A DNA stretch of 64,000 bases from Rhodopirellula sp. P2 (GTDB taxonomy: Bacteria > Planctomycetota > Planctomycetia > Pirellulales > Pirellulaceae): positions 6,925,001 through 6,989,000 of the forward strand of contig NZ_CP118225.1 of assembly GCF_028768465.1 (NCBI RefSeq). Direction: 5' to 3'. Every line of letters begins with the position of its first letter. The first letter of the stretch is position 1. A program made the position numbers and the translations under genes. This document shows positions 7,836 to 16,605 of the stretch, piece after piece. A model generated the notes under the pieces. It saw nothing but the letters and a program-made list of their open reading frames with translations. It searched no databases and had not been told where the DNA came from.

Positions 7836-10031
7836 ATGACGTCGACCGCGTCCAGCGAGCCGTTTGTCTTTGCACCCAGCGGGTCGGTTTCATCTGACTC
7901 GTCGGGGAGATCGGCGTCCGCGCGCGGATCGACCTACGCGGCCCCCGGTGTGACTTCGTCTCATCAGTTGGTGGACCAAGCGCGGCAAGAGATCACTCAG
8001 ATCGTTCGCGAGGTCGCTGCGGCGACGCATCAACCGCGAAAAAGGGCGGACTACCTTCGGTTTCTTGCCGATCGCGTTTTGCGAGCGATGGCCGGTCATG
8101 GCGTTGTGATTTGGACCCGTTCCAGCGCAGGGGATCCCAAGGAAACGAGCTACGTTGCCGAACATCGTCTCGGCCGGGTGACCGACCTTGCCCTGGTGGA
8201 TGAGGGCGAACAAGTTCACCAGTGTTTGCTTGCGGAAGTCGCAACGGAAGGGGCTCCTGTCGTCGTTCCCCCCACGCCGGGTGCGGACCAAATCGATGTG
8301 CCAGCCAATCCTCTGCCCTATCCCGCGGCGATCGTGCCGATTCGGATCGACCCTTCCTCCGCCTTGCCCGAAGGATTGATTGAGGTCTTCTTGGATGAAG
8401 GTGGGACCGCAGCCAGTCAACGCGGCAGCCTTCGGTTCCTGGCCCAGATGTCAGATCTCGCCGGCGAATTCCTGCGGATGCTGCGGCTGAAAACACTCAG
8501 CCAATTGCTTGATGCAACCGATCGAGTCGATGTTGTTGTGGAACGTCTGCACCGGATGACTTCGACCGGAATGATCCAAGCGGCCTGGGTGGATGCAGCC
8601 GCAGAGTTATTGCGTTTGCCACGCGTGGCCCTGTGCCGAGTCGACTCGTCTCAACCACGAATCGTTGCGGTCAGTCACGTCCATCGCATCGATCAACACA
8701 GTGGCGCCGCCAAAGCAATCCGCGCTGCGACGGCGATTGACCTTCAACCTCAACACGGAATTTGGTTTGCCAGTTGCCAAGCGGAATCGAACGAAGGCAA
8801 ACCGAACGAGGACGATTCCTCGACCGCTCCATTCAACCACGACCAAACACCCCACGCCATTGAATCATCCCAGGAACCCGCTTGGGTCGTTGCCGCGCAT
8901 CCTGATTCGCAGTGGCGGATTGTGGGATTCACCTCGGACGAAGCCGAGCATTTGTCGGAAGACATCTACTGGGGCACGCTGAATCGGTTGCTTGTCGGTG
9001 GAGCTTCGGCCTGGACCGCCGCGCGACGCATCGAATCACTTCCCGGTGGCCGATGGTTTTCGAAATTGTTCGTGGAACCGGACGCGGTCAGCTCCGTTGC
9101 CTCAGCCCATGCATCCGACACGAGGTCCACTTCGCGACGCACGCGAGTGGTGCATTCTCGAATTCGCAAGTCCGCGACTTGGATGGCAGCAACGCTCACG
9201 ATCGCCGTTTTGGTTTGCCTGCCGATGCCCAGTTTGGTGCCCGTCACGGGAGTCATCCGGCCTGTTGAACTGGACACCTATCACGCCGCCAGTGACGCGG
9301 TGGTGGAAACCTTGCATGTCGATCACGGGCAACGGGTTCAGCGTGGGGACTTGTTGGCAACGCTCACGTCGACCGACCTGCAAGAACAGGAAACCAGTCT
9401 GCTGGGTCGCCAAGCCGTGTTGCTGCGGCAACAGGAACAGGTCAACCAGACGCTGATGTCCCGTCCATCTGACCATTCTCGTCCGGACTCGGTCCATGAC
9501 GGACGGGAAGTGGAAGAAGAAATCGCGTCGGTCGACCGACAGCTCGAAATCATTCGCGAATCAAAAGCACGGTTGATCCTCCGTGCTCTCCGCGACGGAC
9601 GCGTGGATGCCTGGCGACTTCAAGAGCGTTTGGCCAATCGCCCCCTGCGCCGCGGCGATCCGGTCTTGAACGTGATCGCCGAAGACACACCGTGGGTCGT
9701 GGATGCTCGGGTTCCTCAAACTCGCCTGCAAACGGTCGACAAGGCGTGGCAATCCGAGAAGCTGACCGCTGAAGTGGGGACGGCTTGGTCCAGTGAGATG
9801 AATCTTGCCGCGACCGCCCAACGGTTCGGCCCGATTGTGCCCGACCCAACGGATGGAACACCCTCGGTCGTGATGCGGTTGGGGCTGGAAGAATCACCGA
9901 CGCTCGGTGATCAGCCACTCGCTGAAATGCCCGCCCGGGTGACGCTGCATTGCGGACGCACGCCGGTGGGATGGTTCTTGGTCCAGGACGTGGTGCATTG
10001 GTGCCAAGTCCAATGGGGAGGGTATTTCTGA
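7836..10031 (+). CDS. GAF-like domain / HlyD adaptor fusion membrane protein
   Basis: 731 residues starting at the ATG at 7836 behind GGAAA. The first 440 residues are cytoplasmic and contain a coiled segment (about 35-70) and two regions resembling GAF-type sensor folds (about 60-220 and 230-390). One membrane span follows at about 447-468. After it comes a HlyD/lipoyl hairpin domain (about 475-515, with VETLHVDHGQRVQRGDLLATL), a coiled coil and a beta-barrel region, as in periplasmic adaptor subunits. The stop shares a base with the next start, so it is translationally coupled to the second HlyD gene. It could sense a cytoplasmic ligand and transmit it to the export assembly; that is inference from domain order. 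Confidence 0.75.
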   Translation: MTSTASSEPFVFAPSGSVSSDSSGRSASARGSTYAAPGVTSSHQLVDQARQEITQIVREVAAATHQPRKRADYLRFLADRVLRAMAGHGVVIWTRSSAGDPKETSYVAEHRLGRVTDLALVDEGEQVHQCLLAEVATEGAPVVVPPTPGADQIDVPANPLPYPAAIVPIRIDPSSALPEGLIEVFLDEGGTAASQRGSLRFLAQMSDLAGEFLRMLRLKTLSQLLDATDRVDVVVERLHRMTSTGMIQAAWVDAAAELLRLPRVALCRVDSSQPRIVAVSHVHRIDQHSGAAKAIRAATAIDLQPQHGIWFASCQAESNEGKPNEDDSSTAPFNHDQTPHAIESSQEPAWVVAAHPDSQWRIVGFTSDEAEHLSEDIYWGTLNRLLVGGASAWTAARRIESLPGGRWFSKLFVEPDAVSSVASAHASDTRSTSRRTRVVHSRIRKSATWMAATLTIAVLVCLPMPSLVPVTGVIRPVELDTYHAASDAVVETLHVDHGQRVQRGDLLATLTSTDLQEQETSLLGRQAVLLRQQEQVNQTLMSRPSDHSRPDSVHDGREVEEEIASVDRQLEIIRESKARLILRALRDGRVDAWRLQERLANRPLRRGDPVLNVIAEDTPWVVDARVPQTRLQTVDKAWQSEKLTAEVGTAWSSEMNLAATAQRFGPIVPDPTDGTPSVVMRLGLEESPTLGDQPLAEMPARVTLHCGRTPVGWFLVQDVVHWCQVQWGGYF

Positions 10032-11077
10032 TGCGAAATCACATGAAATCAACGGTCTGTTTGATCGTCAGCCTTGGCTGGGCAATCGCCTCAATCGATG
10101 CCGCTGATCCGGTCGACCGCGATCCCGTGCAAACCAACGTGGTGGAGGTTCGTGAGGTCGTTGTCGACTTCCGCCAACAGGTCGATGTGCCAGCCTTGCA
10201 GAGCGGCGCGGTGGCGGAATCTGCCGTGCGGCCCAATCAATTCGTCCGCCGTCAGGAAGTGCTGGGACGGTTGGACTCGCAGGCACTGATCATCCGACGT
10301 CGAGCTGCAGCGTTGCGATATGAGTCAGCCAAGCTGATCACGAGTGACGATCTCGAAATGCAATTCGCGGAAACATCGCTTGCTGAAGCCGAAGCCGAAC
10401 TCGACGCCAGCAACGCGACCGAGCAAAAATTCACCGGCGCGGTTTCCTCGAATCAATTGCGGAGGATGCGATTGGCGGTCGAACGCGCCCGCTTGGAGGT
10501 GGCTCGCACGAAGAAACAAATTCGCCAAGCTGAAATCGACACGCAGTTGGCTGCCGCTGACTTGGCATTGATCGACGAAGAGTTGGCTCAACTGGATTGC
10601 GTCAGCCCGATCGAAGGGGTCGTTCTGACGGTGCACCGGGAACCGGGCGAATGGATCGCCAAAGGCCAACCTTGGGTCACGGTTGCCTCCGCGGGACAGC
10701 TGACGCTACACGCCCTCGTGGACGCGGATGAGCTTTCACCTGCGACCTGCGTTGGTTTGGATGTCAGCGTCCATTGGGGAAGCGAAGCCGATGGGACGGC
10801 GAAAATGCTGGCGGGTAAAATCACATCGGTGGACCCAACCCGCTTGCCCGGCAATCGTTTCCGCTTGCACGCCGAAGTTCAGAACCGCCGGCAAACCCAT
10901 GATGGTTCGGTGCCGCCGCGGACCGCCATCGTTCCCGGTTCAGGGCACAGCGTCGACCAACATTGGCAATTGTTGCCAGGTGCCCAGGTGACCCTTCGCA
11001 TCTATCGTTCACGAGACGAAATGGCGTGGCGAATGGACCGCGACAACTCCGATTCGTTTCGTGGGAATCTGCGGTGA
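10031..11077 (+). CDS. Secreted HlyD-family periplasmic adaptor
   Basis: 348 residues; the ATG at 10031 overlaps the previous stop by one base and gives a signal peptide (residues 1-25, ending ASIDAAD). A split lipoyl domain (about 55-85 and 190-215, the second half reading SPIEGVVLTVHREPGEW) flanks a helical hairpin of about 100 residues rich in Ala, Glu and Arg, followed by a beta-barrel domain. This is the architecture of membrane-fusion proteins of type I and RND exporters. No cognate ABC or RND permease and no TolC-like protein is encoded in the window; the only transmembrane partner is the M50 protein, whose start overlaps this stop (TGATG). Confidence 0.85.
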   Translation: MRNHMKSTVCLIVSLGWAIASIDAADPVDRDPVQTNVVEVREVVVDFRQQVDVPALQSGAVAESAVRPNQFVRRQEVLGRLDSQALIIRRRAAALRYESAKLITSDDLEMQFAETSLAEAEAELDASNATEQKFTGAVSSNQLRRMRLAVERARLEVARTKKQIRQAEIDTQLAAADLALIDEELAQLDCVSPIEGVVLTVHREPGEWIAKGQPWVTVASAGQLTLHALVDADELSPATCVGLDVSVHWGSEADGTAKMLAGKITSVDPTRLPGNRFRLHAEVQNRRQTHDGSVPPRTAIVPGSGHSVDQHWQLLPGAQVTLRIYRSRDEMAWRMDRDNSDSFRGNLR

Positions 11078-13200
11078 TGAGCGGTTTGGGCCCTGCCGTG
11101 AACTCCAACCGAGAAGCATCGGCCCTGCGTCAGGACTTGCATGCCTTGCCGTTGCCGGATGGCCGTGGGCTGGTGATTGTCGATGAAATCGGCGGACGCT
11201 TCGCGCGCACGACCAAACGCATTTGGCAATCGCTTCAGGGTTCTGACTCGGATGTCCCTGGTGCTTCGGCGCCCACGGATGCGACCTTCTGGCCGCAAGC
11301 CAAAGCGGCGGGCTGGCTCAAACGCACCAGTGCGGACGCCCCCAACAGTCGATCGCGATGGCTGCAGTCGCCCCTGTCCTTTCGCATTCCGCTGGCGTCG
11401 ATCGATCCGGTGGCTCGTCGTTTGGTCCCCCTCAGCGGATTGGTCTTCTCACCATTGGCCGTTGTCCTGTTCAGCGTCGCCGGATTGGTGTCGTTGCTGT
11501 TTTGGATGGTGCGTTGGCAACACTGGGCGGGCTCCGTGCCTTCCCTGCAAAGCTATCTCATGTCGTTGCAACCGCTGACCATTGCCGCCACGTTTGTGCT
11601 GACCAAGACGGCTCATGAACTCGGGCATGCCGTCCTCTGTCGACGCTTTGGATCTCGCTGCGGTGTGGTCGGCATTTGGTGGCTGTGCTTCATGCCTTGC
11701 CCGTACGTTGACGTCACCGACGTTTGGCGACAACCCAACGCCGCTCGACGCGGTGCGGTGATGGCCGCGGGGATTTGGGTTGAGTGGATCATTGCCATGG
11801 TGGCGTTGTGGGTTTGGTGGTTGGCCCCGTCGCACGAGGTGCGAATGACCGCGATGAATGTGGTCCTGGTTTGTGGGATCAGCACCGTTTTGTTCAACGC
11901 CAATCCGCTGATGCGATACGACGGGTATTTCATTCTGAGTGATTTGCTCGACACCGCAAATCTGCGAGAGGAAGCGCGACGTGGGCTGCGATTGTTTCTC
12001 GTTTCACCACTTTCTCGTTGGCATCGTTTGGGCAAACGAGTTTGGTCGATGGCGGTCTATCACTTGTTCTCGAAGCTCTACCGAATCTCCATCAGCATTG
12101 CGATTGCCACGTTTGTTTTGCAGTGGGCCGCTGGATGGGGATTGTGGCGCATCGCGATGGTTGTTGTCGCTCTTGCCGTTGTTCGTTTGGCCTTCACCAG
12201 CATGCGAAACCTTGTTCGCATGATTCAGGGAAGCGGTGCGTGGAGGGGAGTTCCCGGTGGACGACGCGTTGGATTGGCAGTCTGCGGTTGCCTCGCTGCC
12301 AGCCTGATTCTGATCGTCCCCATTCCCAGATACCGTCACGTCACGGGTGTCATTCGCGTTCGGGATGCGGCATTGGTCTATTTGCCTCGAGGCGGCGTCA
12401 TCCAAGCGGTCGACGTTCGCGTGGGCGACCGGGTGGTCGCAGGTCAGAAGTTGGCCGAGATCGCTGATCCCAGCTTGCAACTGAAGTTCGAAGCGAACCG
12501 AGGCAAACAATCCGTCATTCGCGAAAGGGTGCATGCGACGCGTTTGGCTTCGCTGCGGACGGGCAGCTCGACGAGAGATTGGCAAGCGTTGGAGGCGGCG
12601 TCGGATTCGTTGGCTTCCAATCAATCCCTCCTGCAGAACCGAATCGACTCACTGCGTTTGGTCAGCCCGCAAGCGGGAGTGGTGCTGCCGGCATCGGCAG
12701 CGACGCTCAAGAACCATCGTGATTGGCGGATGGACGATCCGTTCACATTGCGACCGACGGTGGGTGAAACAACCGAAGATCGCGTTGCCTGGTGCCGAGT
12801 CGCCTCCGATGCTCGGTTGGAAGTGGTCGTGAAGATCAACGCCTCGGACCGCAATCGGATCGCCGAGGGCGTGCCGGTGAGTGTGACACTGCCCTCACTG
12901 CCAGGTCGGAAGATCCGGACCCAGGTGCGTGATGTCTCGCCAATGGAGTTGGTCGGCGAACAAGTCGCCGCGACCAAACCGGAGGAGGAACTGGCTTACG
13001 AGGCGGTGTGTGATTTTTCGATTGAGAGCATGGTCCGCCAGCAAGACCCTGAATTGGCGGGTCCCACCTCGACCACTGATCGGGACCTCGACGGGTTGCT
13101 ACGCTGGGACGGAGCCAGTTGCGAAGCGGTGCTTCAATTGCCACCGAAACCGTTGTGGAAAGATGCCAAGCATTCGATCGAACGGTTGATGGGCATCTGA
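11077..13200 (+). CDS. Site-2-protease (M50)-HlyD fusion, peptide zinc metalloprotease type
   Basis: 707 residues. The N-terminal 70 residues resemble a PqqD-like peptide-binding segment. A polytopic membrane region follows with HELGH at 180-184 (zinc ligands and catalytic Glu) and NPLMRYDGYF at about 276-285, which supplies the third ligand Asp, so the intramembrane active site is intact. From about 415 a last span leads into a lipoyl/HlyD domain (about 435-480), a short hairpin and a barrel domain to the C-terminus. Proteins with this architecture are called putative peptide zinc metalloproteases in Planctomycetes and Cyanobacteria; they are expected to cleave or move a small peptide, but no substrate is known. 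Translationally coupled to the adaptor upstream. Confidence 0.85.
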   Translation: MSGLGPAVNSNREASALRQDLHALPLPDGRGLVIVDEIGGRFARTTKRIWQSLQGSDSDVPGASAPTDATFWPQAKAAGWLKRTSADAPNSRSRWLQSPLSFRIPLASIDPVARRLVPLSGLVFSPLAVVLFSVAGLVSLLFWMVRWQHWAGSVPSLQSYLMSLQPLTIAATFVLTKTAHELGHAVLCRRFGSRCGVVGIWWLCFMPCPYVDVTDVWRQPNAARRGAVMAAGIWVEWIIAMVALWVWWLAPSHEVRMTAMNVVLVCGISTVLFNANPLMRYDGYFILSDLLDTANLREEARRGLRLFLVSPLSRWHRLGKRVWSMAVYHLFSKLYRISISIAIATFVLQWAAGWGLWRIAMVVVALAVVRLAFTSMRNLVRMIQGSGAWRGVPGGRRVGLAVCGCLAASLILIVPIPRYRHVTGVIRVRDAALVYLPRGGVIQAVDVRVGDRVVAGQKLAEIADPSLQLKFEANRGKQSVIRERVHATRLASLRTGSSTRDWQALEAASDSLASNQSLLQNRIDSLRLVSPQAGVVLPASAATLKNHRDWRMDDPFTLRPTVGETTEDRVAWCRVASDARLEVVVKINASDRNRIAEGVPVSVTLPSLPGRKIRTQVRDVSPMELVGEQVAATKPEEELAYEAVCDFSIESMVRQQDPELAGPTSTTDRDLDGLLRWDGASCEAVLQLPPKPLWKDAKHSIERLMGI

Positions 13201-13239
13201 ACCCTCTGTCCAGATCCTCTCCTTTTGCTTGTTTCAACC

Positions 13240-13872
13240 GTGTCGGATTCTTCCACGCCCCCACCGGAGAGTGCACCTTCGTGGCCGTCGCCCGAGCAGC
13301 GGATGACGCTTCCGATGTCGGTGGGCACGCACCCGTGTCTCTGGCCAGTCGAAGAGATCGAGAAACGGTGTCAGTTGCGCACACAATCTCGCAGCGGCCC
13401 AGGTGGACAGCATCGAAATCGAACGGCGTCGGGAGCCTTCCTGACATTTGATTCGGGAATCCCCGAGATTGGCACCATCACGGCGGAGGCGACCGAGCAG
13501 CGACAACAGGCTCGCAACCGAGCGACGGCACTGACGCGCCTGCGGTTTCTGCTCGCGATCACGTTGCGATCAAGTTCCCCACTGGGACCGGTTGTTGCCC
13601 CGAATGAAATCAGGCTCTCCCAAGCGGAGTTGGATTTGCGAGCACGCTATCGCGGTTCCCCCATGAAAATGAACGACGAGAACGTGGCGAAACCCGGTGT
13701 GTTGACATTGGTGCTCAACGATCTTTGGTATGCCGGCGGGCAGCCAAGTTTGGTGGCACCGCACTGGAAGACATCGACCAGCAAACTGGTGAACCTGGTT
13801 CGATCGCAGGCCCCGGCGTTTCGATTGGTCAATCAGATTCGACACCATCACACAAGACCACCTCTGCGGTGA
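13240..13872 (+). CDS. Peptide-chain-release-factor-like protein with GGQ motif
   Basis: 210 residues from a GTG at 13240, the first start giving a plausible N-terminus; a TTG at 13225 is also possible. Residues 50-60 read RSGPGGQHRNR, the class I release-factor peptidyl-transferase loop (GGQ at 55-57), followed by the strand and helix (AVRLT-like region AEATEQRQQARNRATAL) of the RF domain 3. No codon-recognition domain (PxT/SPF) is present, as in ArfB/ICT1-type rescue hydrolases, but the C-terminal part is longer and lacks an obvious Lys/Arg tail. It probably hydrolyses peptidyl-tRNA on stalled ribosomes. It sits between the M50 protein and rhomboid, 6 bases before the latter. Confidence 0.75.
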   Translation: MSDSSTPPPESAPSWPSPEQRMTLPMSVGTHPCLWPVEEIEKRCQLRTQSRSGPGGQHRNRTASGAFLTFDSGIPEIGTITAEATEQRQQARNRATALTRLRFLLAITLRSSSPLGPVVAPNEIRLSQAELDLRARYRGSPMKMNDENVAKPGVLTLVLNDLWYAGGQPSLVAPHWKTSTSKLVNLVRSQAPAFRLVNQIRHHHTRPPLR

Positions 13873-13878
13873 CCCCCT

Positions 13879-14649
13879 ATGATTCCGATTCGTGATGACA
13901 TCCCCAGTCGGACCACACCGGTGGTCAATTACTTGGTCATTGCCTTGTGCGCATTTGCGTTCTTCATTCAGCAAGTGTCCTCGGACAAGAGCGAAGCGAT
14001 CATCAGCGGATTTGCAATGGTCCCCTTGCGAATCACGGATCCGGACACCACGCCGGTCATGCAGCAACGCGTCGCGGTCCAAACGCCTCGCGGTATCGAA
14101 GTCATGGAAGTGCGGCAGGAAATTGGTCCGGCAGCGGTGCCGGTGTGGGCGACGTTGATCACCTGCATGTTTCTGCATGGTGGGTGGATGCATTTCCTGG
14201 GCAACATGTGGTTCTTGTATATTTTCGGTGACAATGTCGAGGACCGCTTGGGGCACTTGGGATATGTGCTGCTGTATCTCGGGACCGGTGTGTTCGCCGG
14301 TCTCGCGCACTTGCTCAGCGACCCAGGCAGTCCCGTGCCGACGCTGGGGGCCAGCGGCGCGATCGCGGGTGTGATGGGAGCGTATGCGTTTCTGTACCCG
14401 CATGCTCGCGTGGTGGCGGTGTTGCCGTTGATGTTTGTGTTCCCGACCTTTGTCTTGCCCGGTCCCGTCTTCCTGGGGATCTGGTTTGTGATCCAGCTCG
14501 TCAACAGTCTGGGGTCGCTCACCGGGGGCGAAGCGGGAGGAGTCGCTTGGTGGGCTCACGCGGGCGGGTTCATCGCCGGAGCCGTTGCCGCATTGCTGAT
14601 CGGCCGTTCGCCGCTGGGCCATGAAGCCGTCCAAGAAAGACGGTTCTGA
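13879..14649 (+). CDS. Rhomboid family intramembrane serine protease
   Basis: 256 residues with six or seven membrane spans. The catalytic dyad is visible: Ser159 in TLGASGAIAG and His227 in WWAHAGGFIAG; the conserved HGGWMHFLGNMWFL (His105, Asn109) supplies the oxyanion and L1 loop residues. A hydrophilic loop of about 40 residues after the first span contains a Pro/Thr/Val-rich segment. Cleaves transmembrane segments of unknown substrates. It begins 6 bases after the release-factor-like gene, so the two are co-transcribed. Start at the ATG at 13879 follows CCCCT; a typical Shine-Dalgarno is not evident. Confidence 0.93.
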   Translation: MIPIRDDIPSRTTPVVNYLVIALCAFAFFIQQVSSDKSEAIISGFAMVPLRITDPDTTPVMQQRVAVQTPRGIEVMEVRQEIGPAAVPVWATLITCMFLHGGWMHFLGNMWFLYIFGDNVEDRLGHLGYVLLYLGTGVFAGLAHLLSDPGSPVPTLGASGAIAGVMGAYAFLYPHARVVAVLPLMFVFPTFVLPGPVFLGIWFVIQLVNSLGSLTGGEAGGVAWWAHAGGFIAGAVAALLIGRSPLGHEAVQERRF

Positions 14650-15331
14650 GTTGGCTGCAGCTGCTCGCCGAAACGCAGGTGCATCGAATCGCAGGTGCAT
14701 CGAAACGCAGGGAGGCTGACGCAGGGCACTGGAACGCGGCTCCTTGCAAACTGAAGTCCAAGCCGCTGTCTGCTTGGGTTGAGTCAGACCGAAGCAATCG
14801 CAGGCCTTCACCGTGGTGCGGGAGGCGACGGAACAGTTGGGGACAACTGTTCGACTCGGATGCGCTCACTCAACCGCAATCGTGAGCAGGGAGCCTCCAA
14901 GCAGCCAATCTCGCCCGCGAATGGCCCTCCAAACAGCGGAAACCGTCCACCACCAAGCCAACGCCTCACAACGATCCAGTTCAAAAAGTGGCTGGCACCT
15001 TACGAGCACTCGAGCTCTTCGGAAAGTGGCTGGCATCTCAAAGAGTTGAACTGCACCACAGGATAGGCGTGTGTTCGTGTCATGTTGTTAGCTTCATGTT
15101 AAGTTAGAGACCCTGAGGTTGTTTGCTTGTTGCCACCAGAGCAGAAGCAACCGACAGTGCACAAAGAAGCTATTTACTTGTTGAACCTGCAGACTGAGGC
15201 ACTTTAAAATGAGAACTTTCTTGATGGCCGCATTCGCCTCTTTTGGCATTACCCCGGATGCCTACGGAGCGATGGCAACAAACCTTCGGAAAGTGGCTGG
15301 CTTCGAGCGAAATCCCACTCGGAGCAGCTCA
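14650..15331. other. Gene-free region with short direct repeats
   Basis: About 680 bases with no convincing reading frame. It holds a 16-base tandem repeat (cgcaggtgcatcgaat type, 14674-14711, two full units and a partial third) just after the rhomboid gene, and three copies of aaagtggctggc (14985-14996, 15023-15034, 15290-15301); the last two copies extend to 18 identical bases beginning cttcgg. The final third drifts to lower GC, like the PEP-CTERM gene that follows, and should contain that gene's promoter. Confidence 0.6.
14985..15301 (+). repeat. Three direct copies of aaagtggctggc
   Basis: Exact 12-base copies at 14985, 15023 and 15290; the second and third share 18 bases. They lie upstream of the PEP-CTERM gene and end 31 bases before its start codon. 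Function unknown; they could be a dispersed genomic repeat fragment or a binding site. Confidence 0.6.
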
Positions 15332-16030
15332 ATGCAATTCCTTCCTCTCTTGGCAATCCTTGCCGTCTTCGCGACTTTCACGCAGAAGGGAAGTGCCGGT
15401 GTAGTAACAGACCTATTTGAGCTCGATGATACAGTCGTCGACTTAGACGATAATTCGGTGAATTCGCTAACTTACTCTAGAACGCTATTTGGCTCAGATG
15501 GCGTGTCTTTCGATGCAACCATCACTGTCACAGGTAATGGTTCATATGTTCAGAACAGTTCCAATGGTTTAGGCGTCAATGGAACTACCCTCAGCGATGG
15601 CGAGGCTCTGACTTTTGCAATGTCGATTAGCAATGAAGTCGGTGGGACCGCAATTTTCGATGGATTCACCCTTCTTGATTTCAATTCCTTTACAGACACT
15701 CGTGGGGATGCAGACTCATCGACATACGAAGAGGCAAATTTTACACCTGGAGGCTTGGTCGTACCCGATCAAACAGGTTTTGGCGCGTCTGACGTTTTCG
15801 ATTTGACGCAACTGAACCTGGGATCCCCGCTACCAAGTTTTACTCTGACTGCCATCACTGATTCGACGACCAGATCTTTTCAACTCGACGATATCACGGC
15901 GCAGTTCACGACTACCGCTTCAGCTGTTCCCGAGCCATCGAGTTTCGCGTTACTGGCGATTGGCAGCACGTTCATAACATTGGTCCGTCGTCGTGGACGG
16001 ACCATCAGTCGCGACCACTCTTTGCGATAG
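15332..16030 (+). CDS. PEP-CTERM sorting-signal exported protein
   Basis: 232 residues. The ATG at 15332 has GGAG seven bases upstream and immediately gives a signal peptide (MQFLPLLAILAVFA, cleavage near GSAG), so it is preferred over the in-frame ATG at 15209. The C-terminus has VPEP at 199-202, a hydrophobic span and a RRR cluster, the signature recognised by exosortase/XrtA-type enzymes. The body is rich in Asp, Thr and Ser with no known catalytic motif, a typical surface or extracellular matrix protein. Codon use is AT-richer than in the neighbours and the gene lies between repeat patches, which suggests recent acquisition. No exosortase gene is in the window. Confidence 0.8.
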   Translation: MQFLPLLAILAVFATFTQKGSAGVVTDLFELDDTVVDLDDNSVNSLTYSRTLFGSDGVSFDATITVTGNGSYVQNSSNGLGVNGTTLSDGEALTFAMSISNEVGGTAIFDGFTLLDFNSFTDTRGDADSSTYEEANFTPGGLVVPDQTGFGASDVFDLTQLNLGSPLPSFTLTAITDSTTRSFQLDDITAQFTTTASAVPEPSSFALLAIGSTFITLVRRRGRTISRDHSLR

Positions 16031-16120
16031 TTTACTACAAGTGTCTCATTCGTTGTCTGTGCACCAAATTCGTTCGAACGATCGAGCCAAACGCTTCCCT
16101 GGGCCGTTTCGATGAATCTC

Positions 16121-16580
16121 TAAGCAGGTCGGCAGGAGTCTTTCGGTATTGGAACTGTTTCGGGAAGCGTCGTTGCTCCTACGTGCAACCTAGGCAAACG
16201 CTGGTCAGCAAAAGGTTTGGTGATCTGACGCACTGTGATTGCGCAAGTTTTCATCCCGGTAGGGATGTCAGAGGGTAGCCGTCGGTAAGCGATAGCGCCA
16301 CCGACGGACATGGAAACCCCACGTCGCCACTCTCCATCCCGCCGTGGCCGATGGCCACGGCGGGATGGAGAGTGTTTTTTCGGGGTTCGTTTTCCGGGGG
16401 TACGCTGCCACGCAGCAACCCCCGGCTACCCTCTGATATCCCTACCGGGATGAAGATGGACAAACGCCGGAAGAAAAATGGCGTCCGCTATCAGAGCGTC
16501 ATTCGCAAACGTTTCGCAGTCCAAGCGAACGCCCAAACGGCTCACATGGTTACGCCTGATCATTCCTGCCGACCTGCTTA
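16121..16580. repeat. Composite dispersed repeat element, copy A, with 17-bp terminal inverted repeats
   Basis: Bounded by perfect 17-base inverted repeats (taagcaggtcggcagga at 16121-16137 and its complement at 16564-16580). The outer 100 bases on each side match the element at 31024-31486 in opposite orientation: 22 identical bases at 16528-16549 versus 31054-31075, and 18 at 16129-16146 versus 31461-31478. The middle is a different, strongly palindromic unit also found near 54190-54470. No protein is encoded, so it is non-autonomous if mobile. Confidence 0.75.
16251..16453. repeat. Nested palindromic unit inside copy A
   Basis: Outer arms of 31 bases (16251-16281 and 16423-16453) are complementary with one mismatch. 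In the centre, 22-base arms (16328-16349 and 16353-16374) are perfectly complementary around a 3-base loop and are followed by TTTTTT, so the unit can also act as a rho-independent terminator on the plus strand. Further small hairpins (ccgtcggt/accgacgg, ccggggg/cccccgg) lie between. Confidence 0.8.
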
Positions 16581-16605
16581 GTAGGCATCAGTTCACAGAC
16601 TCACA

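Noticed and set aside
14674..14711. CRISPR array
   Set aside because: Only two full 16-base units in direct tandem with no spacers and no cas genes.
16328..16374. Simple rho-independent terminator of the PEP-CTERM gene
   Set aside because: It could act as one, but it lies about 300 bases from the stop and is part of a repeat that recurs elsewhere, so it is listed as repeat structure.
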